A DNA stretch of 64,000 nucleotides from Senecio squalidus (GCA_910822075.1 CAJVGC010000582.1:20258657-20322656), one strand, 5' to 3'. Counted from the stretch's first letter, positions 33,523 to 46,386 are shown. Program-made: numbers and translations. Notes: generated by a model from the sequence alone, not told the origin.

Positions 33523-34220
33523 GTTACAACATTGTCTCATTTAATTCTCCTATCTGTCAAAACCACACGCACCTCGCATCACAATCATCTTTCACCGAGT
33601 AACGCTAACGTACAGCTTATTATCTTTCCGGCTTATTATCTTTCACCGGAGAATGATGATATCCGACACCTCCGCCACCGCAACTGATTGTGTTGATGAT
33701 TTTCCGGCGATCTCGATTCCAGAATCACTGCTCTTTATACATTTAGCAAAGGATAAAGAGCAGTGATTCTGAAATCGAGATTAAGCAAAGCATCCGCCGA
33801 AATCTCTCTCACGACATTCTACATTTATTCACTCAAGTTGGTGTTGTATTACACGATGAAATTTCACACTCGATGCTATTCCGCCGTGAAAATTTCACAC
33901 TTGGTGCTATTCCATCGTGAAAAGCATTCGCCCAAATCATCACTAGCTAAATGTAGAATGTTGTGAGACAGATTTTTTTTTAGAATTAAACCAAAGAGAG
34001 GGTATTTTAGTCTTTTCAGGTGTGAAAAGGACTGTCGGTGACAAAATAAAATATCTAAAGGATGGTTGTTGCTAATATTTTCGAAAAAGGATGATACGTG
34101 AAAAACAGCCTAACCCTAAGAACGATTTGTGACATTCTCTCTAACATATATGTTAAGCGTAATAATTTCTTATAACATATAAAAAAAAGTAAGAAAATCT
34201 TCAATAAGTAGTTCAAATCA

Positions 34221-34223
<3 letters not shown>

Positions 34224-34315
<92 letters not shown>
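34224..34315. repeat. (TA)n microsatellite
   Basis: About 92 bp of TA, followed by GTGGTATAAAGAGTATCATG. That flank recurs at 36932-36960 after the next TA array. Confidence 0.95.
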
Positions 34316-34319
<4 letters not shown>

Positions 34320-34396
34320 GTATAAAGAGTATCATGTTGAAAACTATCTATATATATTAATATAGTGTTCTATATTAATAAATTTAATTTATTTTG

Positions 34397-34518
<122 letters not shown>

Positions 34519-34949
34519 GAGGTTCAATAGGGATCCCTTTTTTTCTAGAGATCCAGGGATCATCTTTAGAGCCACACAATTTCATTAATAGATAAAACCC
34601 ACGGAGGGGTATTTTAGTCATATTGAAAAAATATTTAAAAAGGTCACGCGCCCCTAAAAGATCTATCCATCCATCCACAGACACACACACACATAAACAC
34701 ACACTAATCTTCTTTCTCAATTTCTCAATCACTCAATCACTCAAAGGTAATAAAGCATCGATCTTTGAACTAACTAATTTAGTATTTCAAAAACTTTGAG
34801 ATCTGGTTAGAAAACCGTTGGGTGTGTTGGTGGTGGTGCTGTCGGAGTGACGACGGCGGCGGAGGTGGCGGCGGCGGTGGAGGGAGCATATTGTTGTGGT
34901 GCGGTGGAGATAGGGTTTAAGGGTGGGTAGGTATGGGCGGTGGTGGTGG

Positions 34950-35161
34950 AATTGATGCACGATCCTTGTTTAGCTAAATATTCTACTTTTGGTGGCCTTA
35001 ATTCACCTCTTCATTTTGCTGCTGCTAAAGAAAACAAAAAACCACCATTGGCTATGAGCTTTGAGAAATCAATTGAGGGAACTGAGGAAAAGAAAACTGC
35101 AGTGAGAAGGACTACAAGAAAAGGGTACCAGAAATTGTTTTTTTCTCTTTTTCCGTTATAA
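34950..35161 (+). pseudogene. Ankyrin-repeat gene fragment (XBAT-like)
   Basis: Reads MHDPCLAKYSTFGG then LNSPLHFAAAKEN, which resembles an ankyrin repeat of plant XBAT-type RING E3 ligases. After about 30 residues the match ends and an unrelated Lys/Thr-rich stretch follows to the stop at 35161. It is a short captured exon piece with no RING domain. Confidence 0.5.
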
Positions 35162-35399
35162 ACGTTATGATAATTATGGTTATCATGGATATTATTATGA
35201 AGCCATGTTTGGTTTGTGTTTGAAGTCGTGCTTCATTTGAGTGCATCTTTGGTGCAGTCCCATTTGATGATTGATTTTGGTAGTTATGACGAAAACATAG
35301 GATATTTTTATTTTTATTTTGTTGGTGTAATCAAATTTGAAAACTTAGGTGGTTTTCTCCGTTTTAGAATAAGCTTCTATTGAATTTAATAAATTGTCA

Positions 35400-36500
35400 C
35401 AAAATCTATAGTAATCACCTGTGATTGTATTAATTTAGTGGCTTAAATGTCATAAAAAATGTTTAGTAATCACTTGTGATTCTAAAGTTTTTACATTAAG
35501 AACTGTTTATAATTTAATGGCTTAGTACCTTGATGTAAAATGTCACCAAAATGTTTAGTAATCACCTAGTAATCACCTGTGATTTTATTAATAATGTGCC
35601 TTAGTATGTTGATGTAAAATGTCACAAAAATGTTTAGTAATCACCTGTGATTTTATTAATAATGTGCCTTAGTATGTTGATGTAAAATGTCACAAAAATG
35701 TTTAGTAATCACCTGTGATTTTATTAATAATGTGCCTTAGTATGTTGATGTAAAATGTCACAAAAATGTTTAGTAATCACCTGTGATTTTATTAATAATG
35801 TGCCTTAGATTGTAATATTAACAATCAATTGAAGGTTTGACACAAATATTTTGAATTTAATATGTTACTTTACTAGTTGAATTTTATTTGAAATGAGTAG
35901 ACAAATATTTTGTTTGAGAATACTTTCGGTTTGGTGTATTTTCTTTGAACAATAACTATGTCACATGTGATTTTATTAAATTAAGTCACTAAATATCTTA
36001 AATGTAATTTTGTAGTCAACAAATTGTAAAGGAAAATCACATATGATTTAGTGCCTTAATACCTTAATACATTTAAGGTTCTTAATTTAGTTCCTTAATA
36101 CCTTGATGTAGAATTTCATCAAATGTCTAGTAATCACCTGTGATTGTATTAATTTAGTGCCTTATATGTTGATGTAAAATGTCATCAAAATGTTTAGTAA
36201 TCACCCGTGATTTTATTAATAATTTTCTTTAGTATGTTGATGTAAAATGTCACCAAATGCTTATTTAATCACCTGTGATTATGTAGTTTTTACATTAAGC
36301 AACTGTTTATTATTTAATGTCTTAGTATGTTGATGTAAAATGTCACCAAATGCTTATTTAATCACCTGTGATTATGTAGTTTTTACATTAAGAAACTGTT
36401 TATAATTTAGTGCCTTAGTTCTTTGATGTAAAATGTCACAAAACGTTTAGTAATCACTTGTGATTTTATTAATAATGTGTGTTAGTATGTTGATGTAAAA
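35400..36500. repeat. Tandem repeat (about 67 bp) with palindrome AATCACNNGTGATT
   Basis: Unit approximately TTAGTATGTTGATGTAAAAT, GTCACAAAAATGTTTAGTAA, TCACCTGTGATTTTATTAAT, AATGTGCC. Exact copies at 35590-35815, degenerate ones on both sides. The palindrome AATCACCTGTGATT or a close variant appears about 12 times and is better kept than the rest of the unit. Confidence 0.85.
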
Positions 36501-36559
36501 TGCATTTATGTGAAAGAATATTTACTTGGTAAATGTGCTCAATATTTGTTTAATACATT

Positions 36560-36700
36560 TATGTGAAAGAATATTTACTTGGTAAATGTGACACAAAAGC
36601 AAAAGACAAAAAAGACAAAAGTGAAAGGAAAAGCGTTACTTGGTAAATGTGACACAAAAGCAAAAGACAAAAAGACAAAAGTGAAAGGAAAAGCGCGTGT
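36560..36700. repeat. 60-bp direct duplication
   Basis: TTACTTGGTAAATGTGACAC and AAAAGCAAAAGACAAAAA followed by AGTGAAAGGAAAAGCG occur twice in succession. Confidence 0.8.
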
Positions 36701-36870
36701 GAGTAAAAAAAAAAGGAAAAAGGTAAAAAGACTTTTTTGCCCCTCCGTGTTTTTTCCTTACAAATCATTTAAACCCAACTTTTAATCTCAGCCACAAATT
36801 TTAGATGATCTTGTGGCTGAGAAGGTGATCTTGGATCTCTAGCAAAAGAGAGATCCCTATTGAACCCCAA

Positions 36871-36872
<2 letters not shown>

Positions 36873-36924
<52 letters not shown>
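36873..36924. repeat. (TA)n microsatellite
   Basis: Right half of the TA array flanking element II. Confidence 0.93.
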
Positions 36925-36927
<3 letters not shown>

Positions 36928-39710
36928 ATATATTAATATAGTGGTAGAAAGAGTATCATGTTGAGTTTGGACTTCAAACAATTTAGCTTAACCATGTTAA
37001 TGGTCCTACATTATTGGTTCATAGAAAATCAAAGCGTATTTTTCAATAAATTACAAACTGCTATAGTTCTTAAATATGATTTTTGAATTTATGTAGAAAT
37101 AATTCGTGAGATTATGCACCTCTTTTTATATATTAATTTAAGCAATTAACTTTCTAACAGGTTACCATAAATATTAAAGATGTTTCCACTCAAAATTAGT
37201 ATATCATGTTCAACACCATGTTTGCTGACGAATAGATACTCTCTTTGTTTTCACGTTTTGCAAAATAGTGATGTTTATTCTACATGTTATCGTAATTTTA
37301 TTTTAATAATCTAAACATTAATTTGAATTAGCAAATATACATTAATAAGAGGTTTGATAAATTATCATCATTTTGATTTTATTTTAATAACCTATTAATC
37401 TTTCTTAGTTTCATATTTTAGTTGTTTTATAAGCCGTGAAGTTTAAATAGTAATTATTTATCGTTGAAATTGAATATTGATTTGAATTGGATATAAAAGT
37501 TTAGAGATACAATACAGTGACATCTAGTTAACAAAATGTTTTTTTCCTAGTATGATTAATTCTTCGATATTCATAATTAATCGTTGATTGCTTGTTTATT
37601 GCATTAAATCACAAGTACAATAAGCTTCCCAAAAAGTTATGACACTAAACCCCGATCTTAATTGGTTGATCTAATGATCTGAAAAAACCCCAACCCGAAG
37701 ACATATCCAAAAAATCATGTCTAGAAAATCCCAAACCTTTTGTAGTATACACTTCTATTTAGTTCCTAGATCGGTCACTAGTTCACTACTAATTTCTAAC
37801 TATCTTATCCACTATTACACTAACATGCTAAATAAAAAAACTTGCATATTGTTAAATGTAAATAAACATATACTTAGTAGCATACATGCTTAAGACTTGC
37901 CTATAAAATATGAAAATATAATACTAAAAATATACTTCAAATAACTGTAGCTAGACCATAACTTTAGACACGTTTCAATGTCCCTTTCAAAACCAAGTCA
38001 TTATTTATCACCACTATCCTCAAATCTTGCCAAGTATAACTCACCTTATGATACACTTAATTAGCGATAAACAAAACTAAACCGGACATACGTCCTATTG
38101 TTTAATTGTGGTGGTATTAATTAATAACTCACGGGCATAATTGTGTATGTTAGTAAACAAATCAAACAAATACAAACAAGCCTTTGTCAAAGTACTGCGT
38201 TGAACTTTAACCAAAGAAACCAACAAAACCGAATACATTTCTGTTTATATTTTCTTTTTTAAATTCTATACAAACATAAATAAGAAATAACTAAAAACAA
38301 ATGAACCAATAGTTCAATACAATTCCAAAATTTCATGTTAATGAGAAGGGATAATAGTCTATATATGCAATGAACTTTCACCAAAAACGTATCGTATGGT
38401 GTCACATTTGAAAACCCCTCTTTCAATCGAAGAGAGTAAGCATTTACCACTATTAAATGATACGGGTTCTATCAAAGTGGAATTAACTTCTTTTATTTTT
38501 ATCATATAATATGTTAGACCAAACAGTTTATAATAAATCAGTATTGAATGTTTGACCTCTTTAAGTGTATGTCATGGACAATATTTGAATGATGTCTAGT
38601 TTACCATGGTTGGTTATTGACATAACATACATATAAAGACATCAAACATTCAAATATTATTCACATTTACATGGACACCGGTTACTAGATAGAGTGGTGG
38701 TTACTAAATAGAGTGGTGACCCGTAACTTTCAATAGTGTAAGAGGTCATTTCCGTACATTCAATAAAGACTTTCGACGTGAACACCTTTTTTTGGCCTTA
38801 TGCAACCGAATAAAACTATTCACTAAAAATTTGAACAATATTTTATCATTGTCACATGGGCTGCGGCTTTACTATAGTTTATCTAAATGAAACGATAAAT
38901 AATTTATTAGCTAAACGTTACGGTTTTTCCTTTCAAGCCACTCATTATTAAACATCTTTTTTCGATTTATAATTGTTTTACAGATCATTGGTGTACGTTT
39001 ATAACATATAATACTAACTTATTTAAAAGCCGTGACTAGTTTATGATAGTTGCACTTGTACCTACTCCTCTCGGTTGTAAGCACATGATTTTGAAATCAA
39101 GATCCACCGGTGATCAAATTTGTTGATGGCCAACTTAAAATAATCAAAAAAATTCAAAACACTTGATGATGAATAATTAATAATAAAATAATACCTAACC
39201 AACCTTTAATTTTCCATTGTTTATTACTTTACTTTTCCTAATGGATTATTTTAAATGACATATATAATATCTTTTTCTAAAGTGAAATTATACTTCCAAA
39301 AGCTATACTTATTTTTAATCCAAACTTGAATCAGGCTTATTTTTGATGCCAAAACAGGTCGAGAATTAATTTGAAAAATACCAACATAATAAAATTATAA
39401 CATAAAATTATAACTTTGTGACAAAATTTGAAGTGGACGTAACTGAATATAACTGAATATATACGTGATTACTAAACTCCGCTTTGAATACTTAAGTTTT
39501 GAACTCTTGTGTTATGATCATAAAAATATTGCAGTTTAGTTGGCCATGAATATACGATAAGAAGTTGCAAATGAAGGATTATTAAAACAATAATCACTTG
39601 ATCATGAAATCAAATGAAGCTAATGGTTACAAACTTGAAACGAAATTATTACTGGGTTACGAGAATCGAAAAATCCCTTAAAATATATCAAATGAAGCTT
39701 GAAAATACAG
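36925..39710. other. Intergenic region downstream of PPO 2
   Basis: AT-rich with no convincing gene. 37870-37985 resembles 28818-28945. A short repeat, GGTTACTAGATAGAGTGGTG and GGTTACTAAATAGAGTGGTG, is at about 38680-38720. Confidence 0.5.
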
Positions 39711-41504
39711 TTACTTCGTGGGAACAAGCTTAATCTTGATTTCGGAGATAGTCGCTTTATCGTTCCCTGCCCTGGGTACCAAAGTCACCAAAACGTACTC
39801 ATCATCTTCTGCTTTAAGGTCCTCTAAAAGCTCTGTGATCCCGAACGCTGTCCCACTTGTCATTAACATATCGTCCCCGTGGTTATGTGGCACTTGTGCG
39901 AAACTACCAGCAAACTCACTCTGAGCCGCGGTGGTTTCAGTTCCATCGTCAACGTCATTCACTAACACGTCAAACTTGAAAAACAATTCACTGTTGAATG
40001 TGATTCCATTCAAGATTAACATTTCGTTAGCTTTCTTCTTGGCATTCTTGCTTCTCTTTGTTGCCGGCCTCTTTACGAGAACCTTCACTACCTTGTCTAG
40101 CTTGATTGGGAACTTCATGTCCTCTGCCTTCTGCACAATTCCAACTGAATCAGCTGCAACGGTGGATCCGATAGTTCGTGGAGTTGGGCGACTCTGGAGC
40201 CAGGGGAGTCCAGACCTTTCAAAATCATAACCCATCTTTGCGATGTCTACACAATCTTTGTTGAAGACACGTACAAGCTCTTCGTTCTCATCGTAAAACA
40301 CAAATGATGCATTTAGCCAGTCTTCGGATGTGGGCTCAAAGTGTCCCTCAGGGTTCAAATCTTTCCAGGTTTTCCACATTCGGTCAACGTTGGCATGATG
40401 GACATAGAAAAGTGGATCATACCCGGCCGAGTAGAAGTTTCCCATGTCCTCCCTGTTAGGCATTCTCGGGTTACCAGTCCATATGTGCATCGACGTATGA
40501 GCACCACTCTCTATAGTCCCAGCTTTTGTACCAGCAACATTTGGGTCAGTACCAAAGAAGGTATTTGTATCAATCGCGCTGGTGACCATTTGATTATACA
40601 TTGTCGACAAATTAACGCTAACTTGATCAATACAATGTAATCCGCTTTCTACATTTCTGTATTGTAAATCAAGGATATTTGGAGGGAGGTGTGTAACATT
40701 TCTGTAAGGATCAAACAGAGGATTTGATCTCGGATCTGTGCCAGTAACAGGGGTTTCGAACATAGCAGGAAGCATCATTCCCGTGGGATTATCCCAGTTC
40801 CAGTAAGGTAAAGCGAAAGTTGGATCATTAATCAACTTTCCCAATATCTTCTCGTAGAAATAGAGGTACCAACGATGGAACGGATAAAACAACCACGAGT
40901 TGTGAACTTGGATTTTAAGATCTGGGTGACCATTCATTCCTTGGTTGTAGCCTCCGTTGCAATAAGCACAATGGATCTTCCCTTGTTGCTTCCAACTATG
41001 TGGATGGTCTTCTGGGAGCGCCTTCATCGCCTTAATTGCTGCTTGATACTTAGCTATGTACTCGGGAGTAGCTCTTTGTGCAGCTGGTCGAATACGAAGA
41101 GTGGTAACCTCAGGCAAGACGTAAAGTTTTGGTGCACTCGCGGAAGGTGGAGGACAACAAGCTATACCCCTTACAGCATCAGGATTCGATATCCCTGAAT
41201 CTGCTGCAACACAGTCTGAAATATTGTCTGGAGCCGTGATGGGATACGCCATAGCCGATGGAATTGATGTCAAGTTGGCAGCACCATATAGGCCTCCAAA
41301 TCCCAACAGCAAGTTTCGTCGGTCTACATTTTGTGTGTCAAGTGATGTTACGAGCTTCGGCATTTCAGAATCATTTGAGGAAACGTTGCATGAAACATTA
41401 AAACGACGAGAGGAAGGTTTGGAAATCAAGGACGACGAGCGAGTGAAAGAGTTGGTCTTCTTCGTCGACTTGGTCGGAAGAGGGTATAAGCTAAGAGAAG
41501 CCAT
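39711..41504 (-). CDS. PPO: Polyphenol oxidase 2 (plastid, single exon)
   Basis: Intact 597-residue tyrosinase-family catechol oxidase. Residues 1-60: Ser-rich plastid transit region; 62-63 twin Arg; AMA cleavage-type site at 84-86 before YPITAPDN (thylakoid lumen). CuA: His178 (IHCAYC, thioether Cys182), His201, His210. CuB: His336, His340 and the HH pair 369-370, with Phe366 as the likely gate residue. The DWL domain starts near 398 (DWLNASFVFYDE); the KFDV domain is near 510 (FKFDVLVND). Proteolytic maturation is known for the family. Same strand as PPO 1, about 12 kb away, so a local duplication. It lacks the intron of PPO 1. TATATATAA lies about 41 bp upstream of the ATG. Confidence 0.96.
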   Translation of the reverse strand: MASLSLYPLPTKSTKKTNSFTRSSSLISKPSSRRFNVSCNVSSNDSEMPKLVTSLDTQNVDRRNLLLGFGGLYGAANLTSIPSAMAYPITAPDNISDCVAADSGISNPDAVRGIACCPPPSASAPKLYVLPEVTTLRIRPAAQRATPEYIAKYQAAIKAMKALPEDHPHSWKQQGKIHCAYCNGGYNQGMNGHPDLKIQVHNSWLFYPFHRWYLYFYEKILGKLINDPTFALPYWNWDNPTGMMLPAMFETPVTGTDPRSNPLFDPYRNVTHLPPNILDLQYRNVESGLHCIDQVSVNLSTMYNQMVTSAIDTNTFFGTDPNVAGTKAGTIESGAHTSMHIWTGNPRMPNREDMGNFYSAGYDPLFYVHHANVDRMWKTWKDLNPEGHFEPTSEDWLNASFVFYDENEELVRVFNKDCVDIAKMGYDFERSGLPWLQSRPTPRTIGSTVAADSVGIVQKAEDMKFPIKLDKVVKVLVKRPATKRSKNAKKKANEMLILNGITFNSELFFKFDVLVNDVDDGTETTAAQSEFAGSFAQVPHNHGDDMLMTSGTAFGITELLEDLKAEDDEYVLVTLVPRAGNDKATISEIKIKLVPTK

Positions 41505-41544
41505 TTGTGTTGGTTGGCTTTCTAAGCTATCGCCTAATCCTTCA

Positions 41545-41553
41545 TTATATATA
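41545..41553 (-). promoter_or_regulatory. TATA box of PPO 2
   Basis: The plus strand reads TTATATATA about 41 bp upstream of the start codon, as in PPO 1. Confidence 0.65.
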
Positions 41554-41559
41554 GAATTT

Positions 41560-42800
41560 TAGGAAAAAATGGATCTATGGAGTATTAGTGGTAGTACATA
41601 ATAATTACTATAATAGAAATAAAAAATAAGACTAATCATACCTAGTGGTTAATAATCAATTGACATATGTTATTAAATTTAACTTAATTTGACTACTTAA
41701 GTTTAAAATTTTGGTGCACTCCATCTTTCATTTGTTTAAAGCATTAAGAAAGGTGTTATATATTATCCTGTAATAAATTTCATTTATAAATCTAACTCTT
41801 AATTTCGAAGTGCATCATTTTCAAGTCAATCAAAACTATTTGTCTATTTATTCTTATTCAGGGCCCCAAAATTTATAGACAAGCCTGCTACTATGTAATA
41901 TACATAGTTAAGTTACAAATATTTTTATAGGGTTAATTATTTTGAAATGCAACAAATTTACATTAATAATCAATTTATATATTTAATTTCGAAACTATCT
42001 ATTGTATTTATTGAATTTCTATACACGTCTATTGTATATATTAAATGACTAACGTATTGGTTGTTGATTTGGCATCGGTTTACACCTATGTGAAATTTAT
42101 AAAAAAAAAAAAAAAATTAAACATATATATTATTAATATAAGAATAAGATATACAAAAATATTTTTGGTTTATTCAATAAAATTTCTATATCATTATCGT
42201 GAGAATCCATCACTTGTCTTCATCATCATAAGCATATTAGATACCTAATATTTGGGTTTCAAATGATTCTTCAAAGGTTTGATTTTGGTTAGGGATTTCG
42301 ATTAAAGTTCCTGATTTAAAAAGAAGATGAAGATAATTTATTTGGGGTTTTGTAATCGATCAAAATTCAAGATTTCTGATGTATTATTTTGATAATCGAA
42401 TTTAGGTTTTAATTCGGAGGATTTAGATTGACTATAGGGTTTTATTCTGGAATCGAATATAGGATTTTGTTTCAGATCTTGAAGTCCATGAAGTGAAACT
42501 GTTGTAGATCTAATGACGTGAAACTGAGATCGAAATCGGTGTTGATTGATGCTAAGATTCCGACGATATACACAACTTTTTCGGGCTATAATGTTTTTTT
42601 TGTTGCTGTTGATTTTTAGATTTGAATTGGACTTTTGTTGTTAATTTTTAAGCTTCTTTGTACTATTGATTTTTGAGTTTAATTTATTTATTGGTTTTTT
42701 AATAATATATATTATATATAATAAATATGAAAGAAGTGTTAATCATATATAAATGAATTTATGTGACATGGAAAAACTTATGGTGCCACTTGATGACATG
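41560..42800. other. Intergenic, no gene seen
   Basis: AT-rich upstream region of PPO 2. Includes a poly-A run at 42102-42116 and T-rich sequence with no recognised motif. Confidence 0.5.
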
Positions 42801-42805
42801 GTAGC
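42801..42805. repeat. Target-site duplication GTAGC, left
   Basis: Precedes the TGATAT start of the left LTR; repeated at 59826-59830. Confidence 0.85.
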
Positions 42806-43437
42806 TGATATTTTTAAAATAATCGATATTTTATTAATTATATTTTTCATTTATATTCTAGTTACTGCATTTTTTTTATGATTTGATAGTGTTTTCATTT
42901 AGAAATGCAGATTGGAGTTAAACTTGGATTATGGAGCAAAAAGGATCTGAAACCGACTCAAGACAGATACAAACGAGCAAGAATGGTGAAAATCTGAAGA
43001 AATAGCCGGTGGCTGAATCAAAGGTTCCAGAATGTTCGTAACGTGCTGGGGAAGCAACTTTTCTACCCGTGTATCCAGCCGTCGGCTGATATCAGCCAAC
43101 CGCCGGCTGAAAGGGTCGACCAATTTCTGTATTTAAGCAACTTCTAGGTTACGAATTAGGATCACTTTTTACCTATTTTTCATCCATCTTTCGACCACAA
43201 GAGCTGCAAGGAGAGGTTTGGAAGCACTCAATCACGTTGGAAGCCACGTTTAAAGCAAATTAATCGTGTTTGAAGTTTGTTTAAGTTGGTTTGTACTTAT
43301 ATCTTAATTTTCTTGATACAATGTTTTTGTCTTTTGAATCTTATGCTATTTTCTCACAATCCAACATGAGCTAAACTCTTAAAAGTGATTGCTTGGATTG
43401 TTGAGCTTGGATCTATGGATAATTAAGTTTTATGTTT
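42806..43437 (+). repeat. Left LTR of the non-autonomous element, first part
   Basis: Matches the start of 58363-59825. One palindrome of the first pair is lost here; CAGCCGTCGGCTG remains at 43076-43088. Confidence 0.88.
43433..43437. repeat. Target-site duplication TGTTT, left (G2)
   Basis: TGTTT before TGTCACACC; repeated at 56831-56835. Confidence 0.9.
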
Positions 43438-45107
43438 TGTCACACCCCGCTAAAGCGGAAACACGGAATGTGAGAGCTGGAATATCATTACACAGTCGTG
43501 AGCAAATATAAACGAATTAAGTCATTTCAATTAAAATTTAAATGATTCAAGATGCAACATTTCAAAAAGCAACCAAGTAGTTCACGATTTAACTTAAAGT
43601 ACAAATACAAGTTTTTAAACAAAATTCCCAAATATATGAGGGTCTTTCCCAATAAGCGCCTCACGTGACCATATCGACCCTCCTTGCCATGCATTCCGAA
43701 CGCTTACATTAATTTCCTGAAACATAAGATAAAGTGTCAACTACGAAACGTAGCGAGTGAGTTACAGTTTAAGGTTTGATGGAGTTTTCCAAAAATAGAA
43801 GTTACCAAAAAAATAGAAGTTACCAAAATTAGAAGTTACCAAAAAGAGTAAGTTACCAAAATAGAAAGTTACCAAAATATATAAGTAGATGGTGAAAGTT
43901 TATACGTAAGCGAGTAAGTGAAATAAACTCGCATAGTAGTTATAGCGGAAACCAGGCGCTAAAATAATGAATAAGCGGGAACAGGCGCTAAAATAGTGGT
44001 AAAGCGGAATCAGGCGCTAAAAATAAGTATATGCGTACGGGATATGTGTTTAACTTAACTAAAGGTACCTTGTATCAATCACTTGGCATAATATAAGTAG
44101 TAAGTATACACTAAACCGATTGTATGGTCCGAACTAGCCCAAAAACATTTAATAAAGTGATTCAAAGAGTGAGGTAGTAATATGTACTTGGGACGCTAAC
44201 CCTGAGTAAGGAGTGACCCCTCCTAAGTATCGATACCCATATGACTAACGGCTATTGCTAATAGTGTATAAGAGAGAGAGATACAAAAACGGGCATTTTA
44301 TTAAGGATACTAAAACATTAAAGAGATCTTACGGGCTTATATATCCATCAAGGATTGGTTACTAACAAGCATCCTAGTTTAGTTATCCTGCTAAGGCATT
44401 AACACAAATACGCATGATAGTTTGTAAGATCCAAGTTAAAATGTTTCAAGATTCAAAGTTTAGAACAAGTTTCAATAAATACCAATAGTATGCAAATAAT
44501 GTTTGTAAGTTACAAAGCATGATCTTATGTTTCCCCCAAATAATGTTTAAAAGTATAAAAAGCAAAACAAAGTGGGGTTGTAACTCACAGATTGCGGAGG
44601 GAATTGAACTCGGAGACGGTCGGAAAGGAGCCGGGAATCACGGAATGCCTAAGAATTACCAATATAATTCAAAAGTTAACTTCTTATTATGTTCTTTATA
44701 CATATAAGAGATTATGTGACTTTTGTTTGTAAATAAGGATTAAGTCCAATATTGTTCCGAAAATTTGGTCCGAAGCGATTAACGTTGTGTTTAGTTCGAA
44801 GGTTTGTTGTTTTTGATTATCACGTCTTAGGTGCTTTTGCTTACTGAAGTGGCTTTGTAATTTCTAGGGAAATTTGGGCAGCGCTTCCGCGCCCAAATTT
44901 CATGTGTTTAAAAATTACGCAACTACTTCCGCTCACAAATCACCTAAAACACAATAACATATATAATATAGTCCAAATAGTCCAATACCAATTACCAAGG
45001 TTATTAGTTTTATTTATCTCAGTCCACAAATGATAGGGTAAAAGTCCAGAATGCAAACATGTTCTTAAAACGAGTTAAAACGTCGATTTTCGGGAGAACA
45101 GCAGCTC

Positions 45108-45141
45108 GGTGCTGCGCACCTGGGCACAGGTGCTGCGCACC
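45108..45141. repeat. Paired palindromes GGTGCTGCGCACC x2 (G2 3' LTR)
   Basis: Copies 45108-45120 and 45129-45141, spacer 8 bp. Five-base arms with a TGC loop. Confidence 0.87.
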
Positions 45142-45992
45142 TAGCTGCTGTCCATTTCCCGTTTTGTGTTTTTCTTGCTAAAAACGTTTTGTGACTTAAG
45201 GATTTCGACATGCAACCAGTAGGTACTTTATATTATGATGTTTTCACAGTTTCCAAACAACTTTTATCCACAAAATCATAGATCTAAGTATTATTTAGAT
45301 AAAAATCGTTTCTGTATGGAAATAACATAAATCTTTACAAATACTCGTTTTTGTTGTTTAGATTGTACATGCAATTAGTAAGTATCTTTCAAAACATCAT
45401 TTTAACAGTTTCTAAGGCATTTTTATTTGCAGATTCGTGGATTTAAGGGGTTTTTCGATTAAAAACGTTTTTGACAATAAGAGTCAAAGATTTGTATAAA
45501 AATTCATTTCCAACCGTTAGATCTTACATGCAATTGATTATTTATGTAAAAATAGTGAAAAGAAAGTAATCTACTGGAGGAAAAGCTTGGATGATGAGTT
45601 TTGGTCGGATTTGATCTTCAAAATTCTTTACAACGTTGGTCCTTTTTGAAATCTTTCGTTTCCTTTAACTTCTTGGGATGTTATGAACGATTTGTGTGGT
45701 TTAGAAATGACTTTTAATGGTATAATATCACTGGTGTTTCTGGTTTCAATGGGGTTTTTAGAGAGAGAGTTGAGAGGAAAGGGGGGTAGTGTGTGTTTTA
45801 GTGTGTGTAAAAATGATTTAGAAAATGAAAAATGAAATGGGAAATAGTAGAAATGATGTTAAATGAGTGTTGGAATACTGAAATGCAGTAATGACAGGTC
45901 TAGACTCGTTTTTGATTGGCCAATGTGGGTGGTGGTGGTGTAAAACGAGAAAAGGACTAAAAATGTAACATTTTTTTGAAATTCTGGAGCCA

Positions 45993-46005
45993 GGTGCTGC
46001 GCACC
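45993..46005. repeat. Palindrome GGTGCTGCGCACC, single copy
   Basis: The other LTR has two copies here (56415-56449). The loss of 22 bp removed exactly one repeat plus spacer. Confidence 0.87.
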
Positions 46006-46386
46006 GGGCAATTTTTCAGCTTCTTGATTTTTTTTCGTTTTTACGTTATTGCTTCGTTGGACCTTTTTGGTAATTGAAAATTCTTAAGTATGATTAGTTA
46101 TGAACTTAGGGAAGTTCAATAAGTGATTTTCTTGGTATTAGGACTTATAATTTGATTCCGGGAGTTATTCCGACACTTGTTTCGATAAAATACGGATAAA
46201 GTAATTATGAACTAGGACAATATGAACACAAAAGGAGTAATGAAAGATTCGAACCGAGGAGTAACTGAAGGAATTTCCTGAATTTTGGGACGGTTGTCAC
46301 ACGAGTGATCATGATAAAAGAGTAACTAGAGAATCGAACCGATAGAATAATCCGAACGAGTTCCTGATTTTTAGACGGTTGTCACA

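Larger units (their letters stand above)
30140..34141. mobile_element. Mutator-like element (outermost of a three-level nest)
   Basis: TIRs of about 190 bp: GAAAGAATGTCGCAAATCG from 30140 and its inverted partner ending GACATTCTCTC at 34141. 9-bp TSD TAACATATA at 30131-30139 and 34142-34150. Inside the arms are further inverted segments (about 30540-30640 against 33690-33800, around AAGAGCAGTGATTCTGGAAT). 9-bp TSDs and long TIRs are Mutator hallmarks. No transposase seen. Confidence 0.8.
43438..46386 (-). repeat. G2 3' LTR
   Basis: The plus strand begins TGTCACACCCCGCTAAAGCG and ends GACGGTTGTCACA. Has tandem GAAGTTACCAAAA units (43797-43880) and three GGCGCTAAAAT units (43944-44026), GGTGCTGCGCACC palindromes at 45108-45141, and a single copy at 45993-46005. 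Confidence 0.93.

Noticed and set aside
37870..37985. Similarity to 28818-28945 as evidence that the PPO flanks were duplicated together
   Set aside because: Both copies lie between the two PPO genes, one upstream of PPO 1 and one downstream of PPO 2, which does not fit a simple PPO-plus-flank tandem duplication; more likely a dispersed repeat.
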